A DNA stretch of 64,000 bases. Source: DATJFQ01 sp035492775. GTDB taxonomy: Bacteria > Acidobacteriota > Vicinamibacteria > Vicinamibacterales > 2-12-FULL-66-21. Within the stretch, counting starts at the first letter, position 1. Each line of letters opens with the position of its first letter. The DNA lies in the NCBI GenBank assembly GCA_035492775.1, contig DATJIW010000097.1, forward strand, positions 1 through 64,000, written 5' to 3'. Shown one piece after another: positions 17,921 to 25,899 of this stretch. A model generated the notes under the pieces. It saw only the letters and a program-made list of their open reading frames with translations. It made no database searches and was not told where the DNA came from. A program made the position numbers and the translations under genes.

Positions 17921-18592
17921 ATGAGCGACAGGTGGACCAACCGACTTTCTGAGTACCTCGACGACGACTTGTCCGCGTCGGAGCGCCGTTCCGTGGAAGC
18001 GCATCTGCAGGAGTGCGCTGACTGCAGGACGACGCTGGCGGAGCTTCATGGCGTCGTGGAACGCGCCGGGTCGCTGCCTGCCCGTCCTCCGGTGAGCGAC
18101 CTGTGGGACGGCATCGAGACACGAATCGGGGCGACCGCCCCGCCCGCCTCGCGGCGATCGGCCTGGCGGATCTCGTTCACGCTCCCCCAGTTCGCGGCCG
18201 CGGCTCTGGCGCTGATGGTACTGTCGGGCGGCGCCGTGTGGATCGCGCAGCACGGCGGGCGCGCGACGTCGCTGCAGACGGTCGGCGCCACCGCCAACGC
18301 GAGTGGCGGCGAACGCCGCGTGCCCGTGACGTTCTCGGACGCGAACTACGACGAGGCGGTTGCCGATCTCGAGCAGGCGCTCCAGAGCGGCCGCGGCTCG
18401 CTCGATCCGCAGACGATCGACATCATCGAGAACAACCTGCAGGCAATCGATCGGGCGATCGATCAGTCGCGCCACGCGCTCGAACAGGATCCGGCAAACA
18501 TCTATCTCAATAACCATCTTGCGGAGGCGAAACAGCAGAAGCTGACGCTTCTCCGTCAGGCAACGGCAATCGCCAGCACAAAGGGATCCTGA
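17921..18592 (+). CDS. Zinc-type anti-sigma factor
   Basis: The 223-residue protein starts MSDRWTNRLSEYLDDDLS and carries the ZAS motif HLQECADC, in which His and two Cys bind zinc. One membrane helix lies at about residues 97-117. The outer part is mostly helical (about 140-220, with IDIIENNLQAIDRAIDQS). It should hold the upstream ECF sigma at the membrane. I chose ATG 17921 because the earlier in-frame TTG at 17888 would overlap the sigma gene by 29 bases and adds no conserved sequence. Its TGA shares one base with the next ATG. Confidence 0.88.
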   Translation: MSDRWTNRLSEYLDDDLSASERRSVEAHLQECADCRTTLAELHGVVERAGSLPARPPVSDLWDGIETRIGATAPPASRRSAWRISFTLPQFAAAALALMVLSGGAVWIAQHGGRATSLQTVGATANASGGERRVPVTFSDANYDEAVADLEQALQSGRGSLDPQTIDIIENNLQAIDRAIDQSRHALEQDPANIYLNNHLAEAKQQKLTLLRQATAIASTKGS

Positions 18593-19488
18593 TGCTGATT
18601 GGGACCGTCCTCGTGGTCGCCGCGCTCGCGCAGGCGCCGCCGACGCAGGCCAGGGCTCCGCAGAGGGACGAAACCGTCAACGTCCGGCGCGGCTCACGGC
18701 TCATCGTCAACAACTTCGCGGGTGAGGTCGTGATCCATACGTGGGACAAGGACAGCCTGCACATCGTGGCGCGGCACCAGAACCGCACGAAAGTCGAAAT
18801 CAAGCAATCGCCGTCCAGCGTGTCCATCAGCGCGTCGGGCGAGATGGGACCGGCAGGCTCCGTCGACTACGACATTACCGCTCCGTCATGGATGCCCGTG
18901 AAGGTTGACGGCACGTACTGCTTCATCACGGTAGACGGAACGCAGGCGGAGGTGACCGCCGAGAGCGTTCGCGGCGACATCACGATCAAGGGGGGCACGG
19001 GGTTCGTCACCGCCAAATCCGTCGAAGGCTCGGTCGTCGTCGACGGCACACGCGGGAAATTGACCGTCAGCTCGGTGAACGAGCATGTCGACATCACCGA
19101 TGCGAGCGGCGACATTACCGCGGATGCGATCAACGGCGGTATTCAGCTCCAGCGGATCGCATCGAAGAGCGTGGACGTCTCGACGGTGAACGGCACGATC
19201 GGCTATCAGGGCAGCATCGCGGACGGCGGGCACTACAGCTTCGCCACGCACAACGGTAACGTGCTCCTCGACGTTCCGGAGAACGCGAATGCAACCGTCA
19301 GCGTGCGGACCTATAGCGGAAGCTTCCACAGTGCCTTTGCCGCACTGCAGCCGCCGAACCGGTCGGAGATGCAGCGGGGCAAACGCGTCACGATGACGAT
19401 GGGGAACGGAAGCGCGGATGTCACGCTGGAATCGTTCGGGGGGACGATCAGAGTCGGCCCCGGCGTGGTTGCAAGGGAAAAACGCTGA
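18592..19488 (+). CDS. DUF4097-type secreted beta-helix-like protein
   Basis: The 298-residue protein has a short signal (about 1-14) and then a repetitive beta domain of GDITIKGGTG / GKLTVSSVNEHVDITDASGD type strands. This is the repeated pattern of the DUF4097 (putative adhesin, DUF2154-like) family. It follows the anti-sigma gene with a one-base TGATG overlap, so it belongs to the sigma operon and is probably an extracytoplasmic component of the same stress response. The family's biochemical role is not established. Confidence 0.85.
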   Translation: MLIGTVLVVAALAQAPPTQARAPQRDETVNVRRGSRLIVNNFAGEVVIHTWDKDSLHIVARHQNRTKVEIKQSPSSVSISASGEMGPAGSVDYDITAPSWMPVKVDGTYCFITVDGTQAEVTAESVRGDITIKGGTGFVTAKSVEGSVVVDGTRGKLTVSSVNEHVDITDASGDITADAINGGIQLQRIASKSVDVSTVNGTIGYQGSIADGGHYSFATHNGNVLLDVPENANATVSVRTYSGSFHSAFAALQPPNRSEMQRGKRVTMTMGNGSADVTLESFGGTIRVGPGVVAREKR

Positions 19489-19519
19489 CCGCCGCGCGGG
19501 CGAGATCGTGTCAGACGAA

Positions 19520-19765
19520 TCAGGACGCTCGCCGCGCCCACGGTCCCAGCACCCGGCCGCGGGGGATGGGCACCTGCCATCCCTGTGCGCGGAGGGATCG
19601 CTCCAGTTCCTCCGTGCGTCGAAGAAGGGTCATCGGGTCCGAATACCGCTCGACTTCCTGGCTTCCGTCCGGGCTCGTGATCACGAGTTCGTAGTCGTGG
19701 CCGTCCGGCTGCCGCCGAATCTCGTACCGGAGCCGCGAATCCTGGCGCTCGAAGAACCAGATCAT
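19520..19765 (-). CDS. Small conserved-looking protein of unknown function
   Basis: The 81-residue protein has no membrane segment. Residues 1-35 look like a beta hairpin (YEIRRQPDGHDYELVITSPDG). Residues 38-70 form a helix plus a short tail rich in Arg and Trp (LRRTEELERSLRAQGWQVP). I do not recognise the family. It converges with the DUF4097 gene and lies 46 bases upstream of the ADOP permease stop on the same strand. Confidence 0.55.
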   Translation of the reverse strand: MIWFFERQDSRLRYEIRRQPDGHDYELVITSPDGSQEVERYSDPMTLLRRTEELERSLRAQGWQVPIPRGRVLGPWARRAS

Positions 19766-19811
19766 GGCGCCAGACGTATCGGCGCCTGTCGAGCCCGGCT
19801 TTAATGGCCCG

Positions 19812-22334
19812 TCAGCGATTCAGCGCCACCATCGGGCTGATACGCGACGCGCGGTATGCCGGAACGTACGCCGCGACTGCCGCGACGGCGACCAGCACGC
19901 CCGATCCGGCCGCAAACGACACAAGGTCGGCCGGCGCGACCCCATACAGCAATGCGGCGACACCGCGGCCCGCCGCGAACGCGAGCGGCAGACCGACGAG
20001 CCCGCCGACCAGAACCAGCGCCAGCGCCTCCCGCATGACCATGCGGAGGACGCTGCTCCGCTCGGCGCCAAGCGCCATCCGCAGGCCGAGTTCAGCAACG
20101 CGGCGGCTGATGCCGTACGAGATCGTTCCGTACAACCCCAGGCACGCCAGGACCAGCGACAGGGTGCTGAACGCGCTGGCGAGTTCCGCAACGAGGCGGT
20201 CCTGCGAGAGATCGCGTGAAACCCGTTCCGCGAACGGAACGACTTCCGTCACCGGCAGCCGCGGCTCGATCTCGGAGATCGCCTGCCGGACCGATTGCAC
20301 CAGCGCCGCAGGCGTCCCCGCGGCCCGGAGTTCGAGATCCTCGGCGATTTCGTTCGTATCGAACTCCGCGGGGTGGTAAGCCATGTTGGGCGTCGCCGCG
20401 CGCAGGTTCAGATAGCGCGCATCTTCCACGACGCCGACGATCGTGAAAGCCTGCGCATCGATCGGCCCGCCATAGCTCCAGCGCTTCCCCACCGCGCTCT
20501 GGCCGGGAAAGAACCGTTTCGCCATCGTCTGGTTCACGATCGTCGACAGCGTGCCGGGGTGCCTGTCCTGCGCTTCGAACAGGCGTCCATCGATCAGCCG
20601 CAAGCCAACAGTTCGAAAGTAATCGCCCGCGACGATTTCCTCGTTCGTCTGCAGCGACTCGCCGGCCGGCGCCGTGTAGCCCTCGACTGCCAGCGTGCTG
20701 CGCCAGGAGGAGTGGTTCAGCGGGCCGTTCTCCGAAAGGCTCACGGATTCGATGCCGGGGACCCGCTGGAGGCGTTCGACGAGGCGGTTGTACAGCGCGA
20801 TTCGCTCATTGGGGGCGTATCCCGCGCCCCGGATGTCGAGGCCCGCGACGAGCAAGTGTCGCGCGTCGTACCCGACGTCGCTGCTCGCCAGCGAGCGGAG
20901 GCTCCGCCCGAACAGCCCGGCGACGACGAGGAGCAGGAGCGCAAACGCCATCTGCGCGGTCACCAGCACGCGTCCGGTGATGAGCGCACGTCGCCCCGAA
21001 CTCGTGCCGCGCGAGTGCTGCTTGAGCGACTCGGCGAGAGAAACGCGGCTGCCCCGAATGGCCGGAGCAATCCCGCAGGCAACTCCAGTCACTATCGAGA
21101 CACCGACGACGAACGCGAGCACGCGCCAGTCGATGCCGGTGTCGAGATCGATCACTGTCGCGCCCGGCACGAAGAGCTTCAGCAGCGGATCGTGCAGCCA
21201 GACCGCCAGCGCGAGTCCCGCCGCACCTGCGGCGGCGCCAAGCAGAAGGCTTTCGGCGAGAAACTGCCTGAAGAGACGCCGGCGGCCCGCGCCGATCGAT
21301 GCGCGGATCGCGACCTCCCGCTCGCGTGACGTTGCGCGCGACAGGAGCAGGCCCGCGACGTTGCCGCAGGCGATCGCAAGCAGAACGCCGACCATCGCGA
21401 GCAGTACGAGCAGCGGCGTCGCCGTGTCCTTTCGGAGGTTGGAAACGCCGCCTGCTGCGCTCTCGAGCGTTGCGTGTGCGTCATGCGCCCGCTTGCGCGC
21501 CTGGGCTGAAGGAGACTGTGGAAGCATCGCCTGCGCGTCCCGCTGAAGAACGAGCGATATCGTGGCCGCGACCGACGGTGCGGTCGATTGCGACGGCACG
21601 CGAACGAACGTCGTCAGCCAGGCGATCTGGCGCTGCGGCGGCCAGGGCTTCGACGTGTCGCCGTTCGAGTTGCTCGCGCTCGCGGCGTAGCGGACGGCCG
21701 GCTGCAGCACGTAAGGAATCCACGCATCGGGCGAGCGCACGCCGACCGTCGTTCCGAAAAATCCTGTCGGGGCGATGCCGACGATTGAGAAAGGCACACC
21801 GTTGATCGTCAGCGTCGTGCCGAGGATCGACGGCGATGCGTCGAAATGGCGCCGCCAGTAACCATCGCTGATGACGGCGACCGTGTGCCCGCCGTCAGGT
21901 GCGTTGTCAGCGGCCTGGAGCAGCCGCCCGAGTTGCGGATGCTGGCGCAGCACGTCGAAGTAGTTGCCCGACACGAGTTGGACGCGTCCGCGTTCCGCAT
22001 TCGCGTCGCCGGCCGGCCACAACTGCATGGCGGCCACCGTCCCTGCGGCGCAGACTTCGGCGCGTCCCGCAAGCGCCTCGCGCATGTCGTCGACGACGGG
22101 TGCCGACACCAGTTCGCCGTGCGCCGTGCTGGCAGTGTTCACGAGATACAACTCGTGCGGGTTCGCGATCGGAAGCGGCCGGAGCACGATCGCATTCACC
22201 AGCGTGAACACTGTTGCGGCGCCCGCTATGCCGAGCGCCAGCGACGCCACGGCCACGAACGTGAATCCCGGATTCCGGCGCAGCAGCCGCCCGCCGTACC
22301 GGATGTCTGACAGAAGTTCTGAGAACCAGCGCAT
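19812..22334 (-). CDS. ADOP-family MacB-like ABC permease, no cognate ATPase
   Basis: The 840-residue protein has two MacB-type modules: N-terminal helix (about 22-45), periplasmic domain (about 50-290), three helices (about 315-440), a second periplasmic domain (about 460-700) and three helices (about 715-830). The NVAGLLLSRATSREREVAIRAS motif and its second copy VAELGLRMALGAE mark the FtsX cores. I chose ATG 22334 because GGAG lies eight bases upstream; an extension to 22511 lacks similarity to the family start. ADOP permeases occur in large numbers in Acidobacteriota and have no adjacent ATPase. Their substrate is unknown. Confidence 0.88.
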   Translation of the reverse strand: MRWFSELLSDIRYGGRLLRRNPGFTFVAVASLALGIAGAATVFTLVNAIVLRPLPIANPHELYLVNTASTAHGELVSAPVVDDMREALAGRAEVCAAGTVAAMQLWPAGDANAERGRVQLVSGNYFDVLRQHPQLGRLLQAADNAPDGGHTVAVISDGYWRRHFDASPSILGTTLTINGVPFSIVGIAPTGFFGTTVGVRSPDAWIPYVLQPAVRYAASASNSNGDTSKPWPPQRQIAWLTTFVRVPSQSTAPSVAATISLVLQRDAQAMLPQSPSAQARKRAHDAHATLESAAGGVSNLRKDTATPLLVLLAMVGVLLAIACGNVAGLLLSRATSREREVAIRASIGAGRRRLFRQFLAESLLLGAAAGAAGLALAVWLHDPLLKLFVPGATVIDLDTGIDWRVLAFVVGVSIVTGVACGIAPAIRGSRVSLAESLKQHSRGTSSGRRALITGRVLVTAQMAFALLLLVVAGLFGRSLRSLASSDVGYDARHLLVAGLDIRGAGYAPNERIALYNRLVERLQRVPGIESVSLSENGPLNHSSWRSTLAVEGYTAPAGESLQTNEEIVAGDYFRTVGLRLIDGRLFEAQDRHPGTLSTIVNQTMAKRFFPGQSAVGKRWSYGGPIDAQAFTIVGVVEDARYLNLRAATPNMAYHPAEFDTNEIAEDLELRAAGTPAALVQSVRQAISEIEPRLPVTEVVPFAERVSRDLSQDRLVAELASAFSTLSLVLACLGLYGTISYGISRRVAELGLRMALGAERSSVLRMVMREALALVLVGGLVGLPLAFAAGRGVAALLYGVAPADLVSFAAGSGVLVAVAAVAAYVPAYRASRISPMVALNR

Positions 22335-22562
22335 CGCACCTACTCCAACCGAAGTCGTCCGGATCACCGCGGAAAACACTCGATCGCGTGCCCGCTGGCG
22401 CAAACGCCGCGCCAGCCGCCTAAAGGGGTTTCCGTCGAAATGTCCAAGCATTGAGTGGATTCCCTCTCCTGCCGGCCCGGTTCCGGGACGCGGCTGTTCG
22501 GAAGCGGACACCCCCGCAATGCGCCGCGCGACTAATTACCTGCGGGATCCGTCAAAGTTCGT

Positions 22563-23741
22563 ATGGCACATCCTTTGGACAATCGGGCGGGCAAGATGTC
22601 GCTCGTCTCTGCCGTTCCGCCGCGCGTGCTGATCGCCGACGATCAGCCCGATCTGCTCGACGCGCTCCGCCTGTTGCTCAAGAGCGAAGGGGTCGACGTC
22701 CAGACGGTGACCTCGCCGGATGCCGCAATCGCCGCGCTCGGCAGCGCGCCGTTCGATCTCGTGCTGATGGATTTGAACTACACGAGCGACACGACGTCGG
22801 GCCGTGAGGGCATCGATCTGCTGTCGCGCGTCCAGGCCCTGGACGCGCTCATGCCGGTCATCGTCATGACGGGATGGGGGAACATCGACATTGCCGTCGA
22901 GGCTATGCGGCGCGGCGTCCGCGACTTCGTGCAGAAACCGTGGGACAACGAACAGCTCGTCTCCACGCTGTATCGCGAAATCGAGGGTGGCCGCGAGCGC
23001 CGCCGGCAGAGTGCCCACGAGGATCGCGAGATTGCCGAGGCGCTGAAGATCCAGCGGCGGCTGCTGCCTCAGCGCCTGCCGAACGTGGAGGGATGGGACA
23101 TCGCCGCCTCGTGGCAGCCGGCGTCGGGCGTGGGCGGCGATTGCTTCGATGCGCTGCCGTTCGGAGATTCCAGGCTCGCCATCTCGATTGCGGACGTCGT
23201 CGGCAAAGGCATTCCAGCGGCGCTGCTCATGTCGAATCTGCAGGCCGCGGTGCGCGCGTTCGCGTCCGAAACCGTTCAGCCGAGCGAACTCTGCGCGCAG
23301 GTCAATCGGATCCTCTGCGGCAACATTGCCGAAGGGCGGTTCATCAGCTTCTGCTACTGCGTGCTGGACTCGGTCGCGGGCACGGTTACGTACTCGAACG
23401 CCGGGCACTACCTTCCTCTACTCGTTCGTGCCGACGGTACCGTCGAAAGACTCGGTGCCGGCGGTCCCGTGCTGGGCGTGATTCCCGACGCGAAGTACGA
23501 ACAATCGTCGGCCGCGATCGGTCATGGCGATCGCCTCGTGCTGTTCACCGACGGCATCACGGAAGCGCGCAACGGCGACGACGAGGACTTCGGCGAAGAG
23601 CGGCTGCAGGCAGCGGTGATCGATCACCGTGCGTGCAGCGCGCCGGCGCTCCACGCGCGGGTGGCCGAGGCGCTTGCCGCGTTTACCGGCGGACCGTTGC
23701 ATGACGACGCAACGCTCATCGTGCTTGCCGCGGACGCCTGA
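22563..23741 (+). CDS. Response regulator with PP2C (SpoIIE/RsbU) phosphatase domain
   Basis: The 392-residue protein has a receiver domain (about 18-140: DD acidic pair, phospho-acceptor D in LVLMDLN, T in VMTGW, K in FVQKPW) followed by a short coiled coil and a SpoIIE-type PP2C domain (about 165-390). Metal-binding Asp residues lie in GGDCFD, DVVGKG, FTDGITEA and DDATLIVL. Such proteins dephosphorylate anti-anti-sigma partners in a partner-switching cascade, but none is encoded nearby. ATG 22563 and ATG 22596 are both possible. The gene is divergent from the ADOP permease. Confidence 0.92.
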   Translation: MAHPLDNRAGKMSLVSAVPPRVLIADDQPDLLDALRLLLKSEGVDVQTVTSPDAAIAALGSAPFDLVLMDLNYTSDTTSGREGIDLLSRVQALDALMPVIVMTGWGNIDIAVEAMRRGVRDFVQKPWDNEQLVSTLYREIEGGRERRRQSAHEDREIAEALKIQRRLLPQRLPNVEGWDIAASWQPASGVGGDCFDALPFGDSRLAISIADVVGKGIPAALLMSNLQAAVRAFASETVQPSELCAQVNRILCGNIAEGRFISFCYCVLDSVAGTVTYSNAGHYLPLLVRADGTVERLGAGGPVLGVIPDAKYEQSSAAIGHGDRLVLFTDGITEARNGDDEDFGEERLQAAVIDHRACSAPALHARVAEALAAFTGGPLHDDATLIVLAADA

Positions 23742-23853
23742 TGTCGGGACGAACGGAGTGATCAACAGCGGTTCTGCCGTGACGAACGTCTGATTCCAGT
23801 GACGAAGCGCGAGTGTCTTGACGCGTCTTTAACGGTCATCCCATAGTTGGTCC

Positions 23854-24999
23854 ATGCGAAAAGCCTGGATGCCGCCCGCGCGGTGGATCGTCGGAGTCAT
23901 TGCGCTCCTGGCCGTCTCGTCCACCCTGCAGGCGTGGCGGCTCGACATACTCGCGGCGAAAGCGAGCGACCCGTATACCACGGCCGATTTCGCGAAGATC
24001 TTCGTCCTCAATCTCGCCTACTGGGTGATTCCTGCACTGTGCCTGCCGCTCATCGTCTCGGTTGCGCGCCGGTTCAGATTCGACAACGGACGGAAGCTCG
24101 TCGCGCTGGCGGTGCACATGCTCGCGGCCGTGGCATTCGCCGTCGTGCGGCAGGCCGGCATGATCAGCGTGAAAATCCTGCTCTGGCCCAATCTTGCGTT
24201 CAAGATGCCGGAAACGCCCTGGTCGGTGTACGTGCAACGGCAGTTCTTGAGCGATTTCGACTGGTGCCTGATGGTCTACGCCTCGATCGTGGGCGTCAGT
24301 CATGCCGTCGCCTATTACCACGAGTCGCAGCAGCGGAAGGTCAATCAGGCGACGCTCGAGACGCGTCTCGTCGAAGCGCAGCTGAAAACGCTGCAGGCCG
24401 AACTGCACCCGCACTTTCTTTTCAATACCCTCCACGCGATCTCGACACTCGTCCACCGCGATCCCGAAGCCGCCGACCGCATGATCAGCCGCCTCAGCGA
24501 TCTGCTTCGCATCACGTTCGACAGGAGTGGCGAGCCGCGGATTTCCCTGAAGGAAGAGATCGAGTTCCTGCAGAAGTACCTCGAGATCGAACAAACGCGC
24601 TTTCAGGACCGTCTGACGGTTCGAGTGGAGATCGATCCCGATGCGCTCGACGGCGAGGTTCCGCGCATGATCCTGCAGCCGCTGGTCGAGAACGCGATCA
24701 AACACGGCGTCGGCAACCGGAGCGAAGGCGGCCAGGTGCAGATCACCGCCGGACGTGAAGGCGACTTCCTCTGGATGCAGGTGCGCGACAACGGCGGGGG
24801 CCTGCAGGGTGGGACGCTGCGCGCGCTGAACAAGGGCGTCGGGCTGTCGAACACACGCGCGCGCCTCGATTGTTTGTACCGCGGACGTCACCAGCTCGTA
24901 TTCACCGATCAACGCGGCGGACTCGCCGTCCGCGTCGAGATCCCGTACACCCGTGCGGCCGCGCCCGGCATACCCGCGGCCGCGTTCCGAGTCGCCTGA
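23854..24999 (+). CDS. LytS/YehU-type sensor histidine kinase
   Basis: The 381-residue kinase has an N-terminal membrane region with about four helices (residues 8-165), a His_kinase-type dimer segment with the phospho-acceptor His in LHPHFLFNTLH (about 185-195), and a HATPase domain with N box LVENAIKHG (about 272) and DNGGG loop (about 308). This is the five-helix LytS/AlgZ class. The response regulator begins two bases after the stop, so the pair is co-expressed. The sensed signal is unknown; no periplasmic sensor domain is visible. Confidence 0.92.
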   Translation: MRKAWMPPARWIVGVIALLAVSSTLQAWRLDILAAKASDPYTTADFAKIFVLNLAYWVIPALCLPLIVSVARRFRFDNGRKLVALAVHMLAAVAFAVVRQAGMISVKILLWPNLAFKMPETPWSVYVQRQFLSDFDWCLMVYASIVGVSHAVAYYHESQQRKVNQATLETRLVEAQLKTLQAELHPHFLFNTLHAISTLVHRDPEAADRMISRLSDLLRITFDRSGEPRISLKEEIEFLQKYLEIEQTRFQDRLTVRVEIDPDALDGEVPRMILQPLVENAIKHGVGNRSEGGQVQITAGREGDFLWMQVRDNGGGLQGGTLRALNKGVGLSNTRARLDCLYRGRHQLVFTDQRGGLAVRVEIPYTRAAAPGIPAAAFRVA

Positions 25000-25001
25000 T
25001 C

Positions 25002-25778
25002 ATGAGCACCCATCGAATCCGCGTAGTCATCATCGACGACGAACCGCTCGCGCGCGAGCGCCTTCGCACGCTCCTGCGCGACGATCCGTCGATGGAGGTC
25101 GTGGCGGAGGCCGGCGACACGACGACCGCGGTGGCGGCGATCCAGACCACGCGTCCGGATCTCGTATTCCTCGACGTGCAGATGCCCGGCGGCAGCGGGT
25201 TCGACGTCATCTCGGGCGTCGGCGCCGCCCAGATGCCGAGAGTCATCTTCGTGACCGCCTATGATCGATATGCGCTGCGGGCCTTCGACGTCCACGCGCT
25301 CGATTACCTGTTGAAGCCCTTCGATCGGGACCGGTTCCGGCAGGCGCTCACGCGCGCCAAGGAGCAGATCGTCCGCTCCGCGTCCGGCGATCTGGAGCGG
25401 CGGCTGCTCGCGCTGGTGACCGAACTCCGGTCCGGGCCCAGCCGCATCGATCGGTTCGTGGTGAAATCCGGCGGCCGGGTCTTCTTCGTTCGCACCGACG
25501 AGATCGACTGGATCGAGGCCGCCGGCAATTACGTCAAGCTTCACGTCGGGAGCGAAACACACCTGCTTCGCGAGACGATGAATGCGGTCGAGGCGAAGCT
25601 GGATGCGGATCTGTTCTTCCGCGTGCACCGGTGCCACATTGTGAACATCGAGCGTGTCCGCGAGCTGCAGCCGTGGTTCAACGGCGAGTACGTCGTCTTC
25701 CTGAAGAACGGGACACGCCTGACGCTGAGCCGCGGGTATCGCGAGAAGCTGCAGGAGCGGGTCGGGAGACCGATTTAG
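25002..25778 (+). CDS. LytTR-family response regulator
   Basis: The 258-residue regulator has a receiver domain (about 1-120: acidic pair near residues 10-12, phospho-acceptor D in LVFLDVQMPGG, T in FVTAYD, K in LLKPF) and a LytTR DNA-binding domain (about 150-255) with IDWIEAAGNYVKLH and FFRVHRCHIVN. It is the partner of the preceding LytS-type kinase. I placed the start at ATG 25002 because this is the normal receiver start and lies two bases after the kinase stop. Targets are not predictable from the sequence. Confidence 0.94.
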   Translation: MSTHRIRVVIIDDEPLARERLRTLLRDDPSMEVVAEAGDTTTAVAAIQTTRPDLVFLDVQMPGGSGFDVISGVGAAQMPRVIFVTAYDRYALRAFDVHALDYLLKPFDRDRFRQALTRAKEQIVRSASGDLERRLLALVTELRSGPSRIDRFVVKSGGRVFFVRTDEIDWIEAAGNYVKLHVGSETHLLRETMNAVEAKLDADLFFRVHRCHIVNIERVRELQPWFNGEYVVFLKNGTRLTLSRGYREKLQERVGRPI

Positions 25779-25880
25779 TTTTCAGTTCTCAGGTTCCAGT
25801 CTCCAGTTCAGTTCAGTTTTTGTTTCTTGACCCTCCTGTTTCGACTGAGAACTGAAAACCGGCGACTGCCAACTGGCGTC
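25778..25880. repeat. Simple-sequence block with a 15-bp perfect inverted repeat
   Basis: GTTTTCAGTTCTCAG at 25778-25792 is the exact reverse complement of 25845-25859. The 52 bases between contain further CAGTTC units, and GACTGCCAACTGGC follows. The left arm starts inside the regulator's stop codon, so the block fills the gap to the DUF2339 gene. It can form a long weak hairpin that could end transcription. A related AACTGG-rich block lies at 50561-50630. Confidence 0.75.
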
Positions 25881-25899
25881 TGACAGCTACAATTCCCCC

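Noticed and set aside
22335..22511. N-terminal extension of the ADOP permease to 22511
   Set aside because: The added residues do not resemble the usual family start, while ATG 22334 has a ribosome site and the standard opening sequence.
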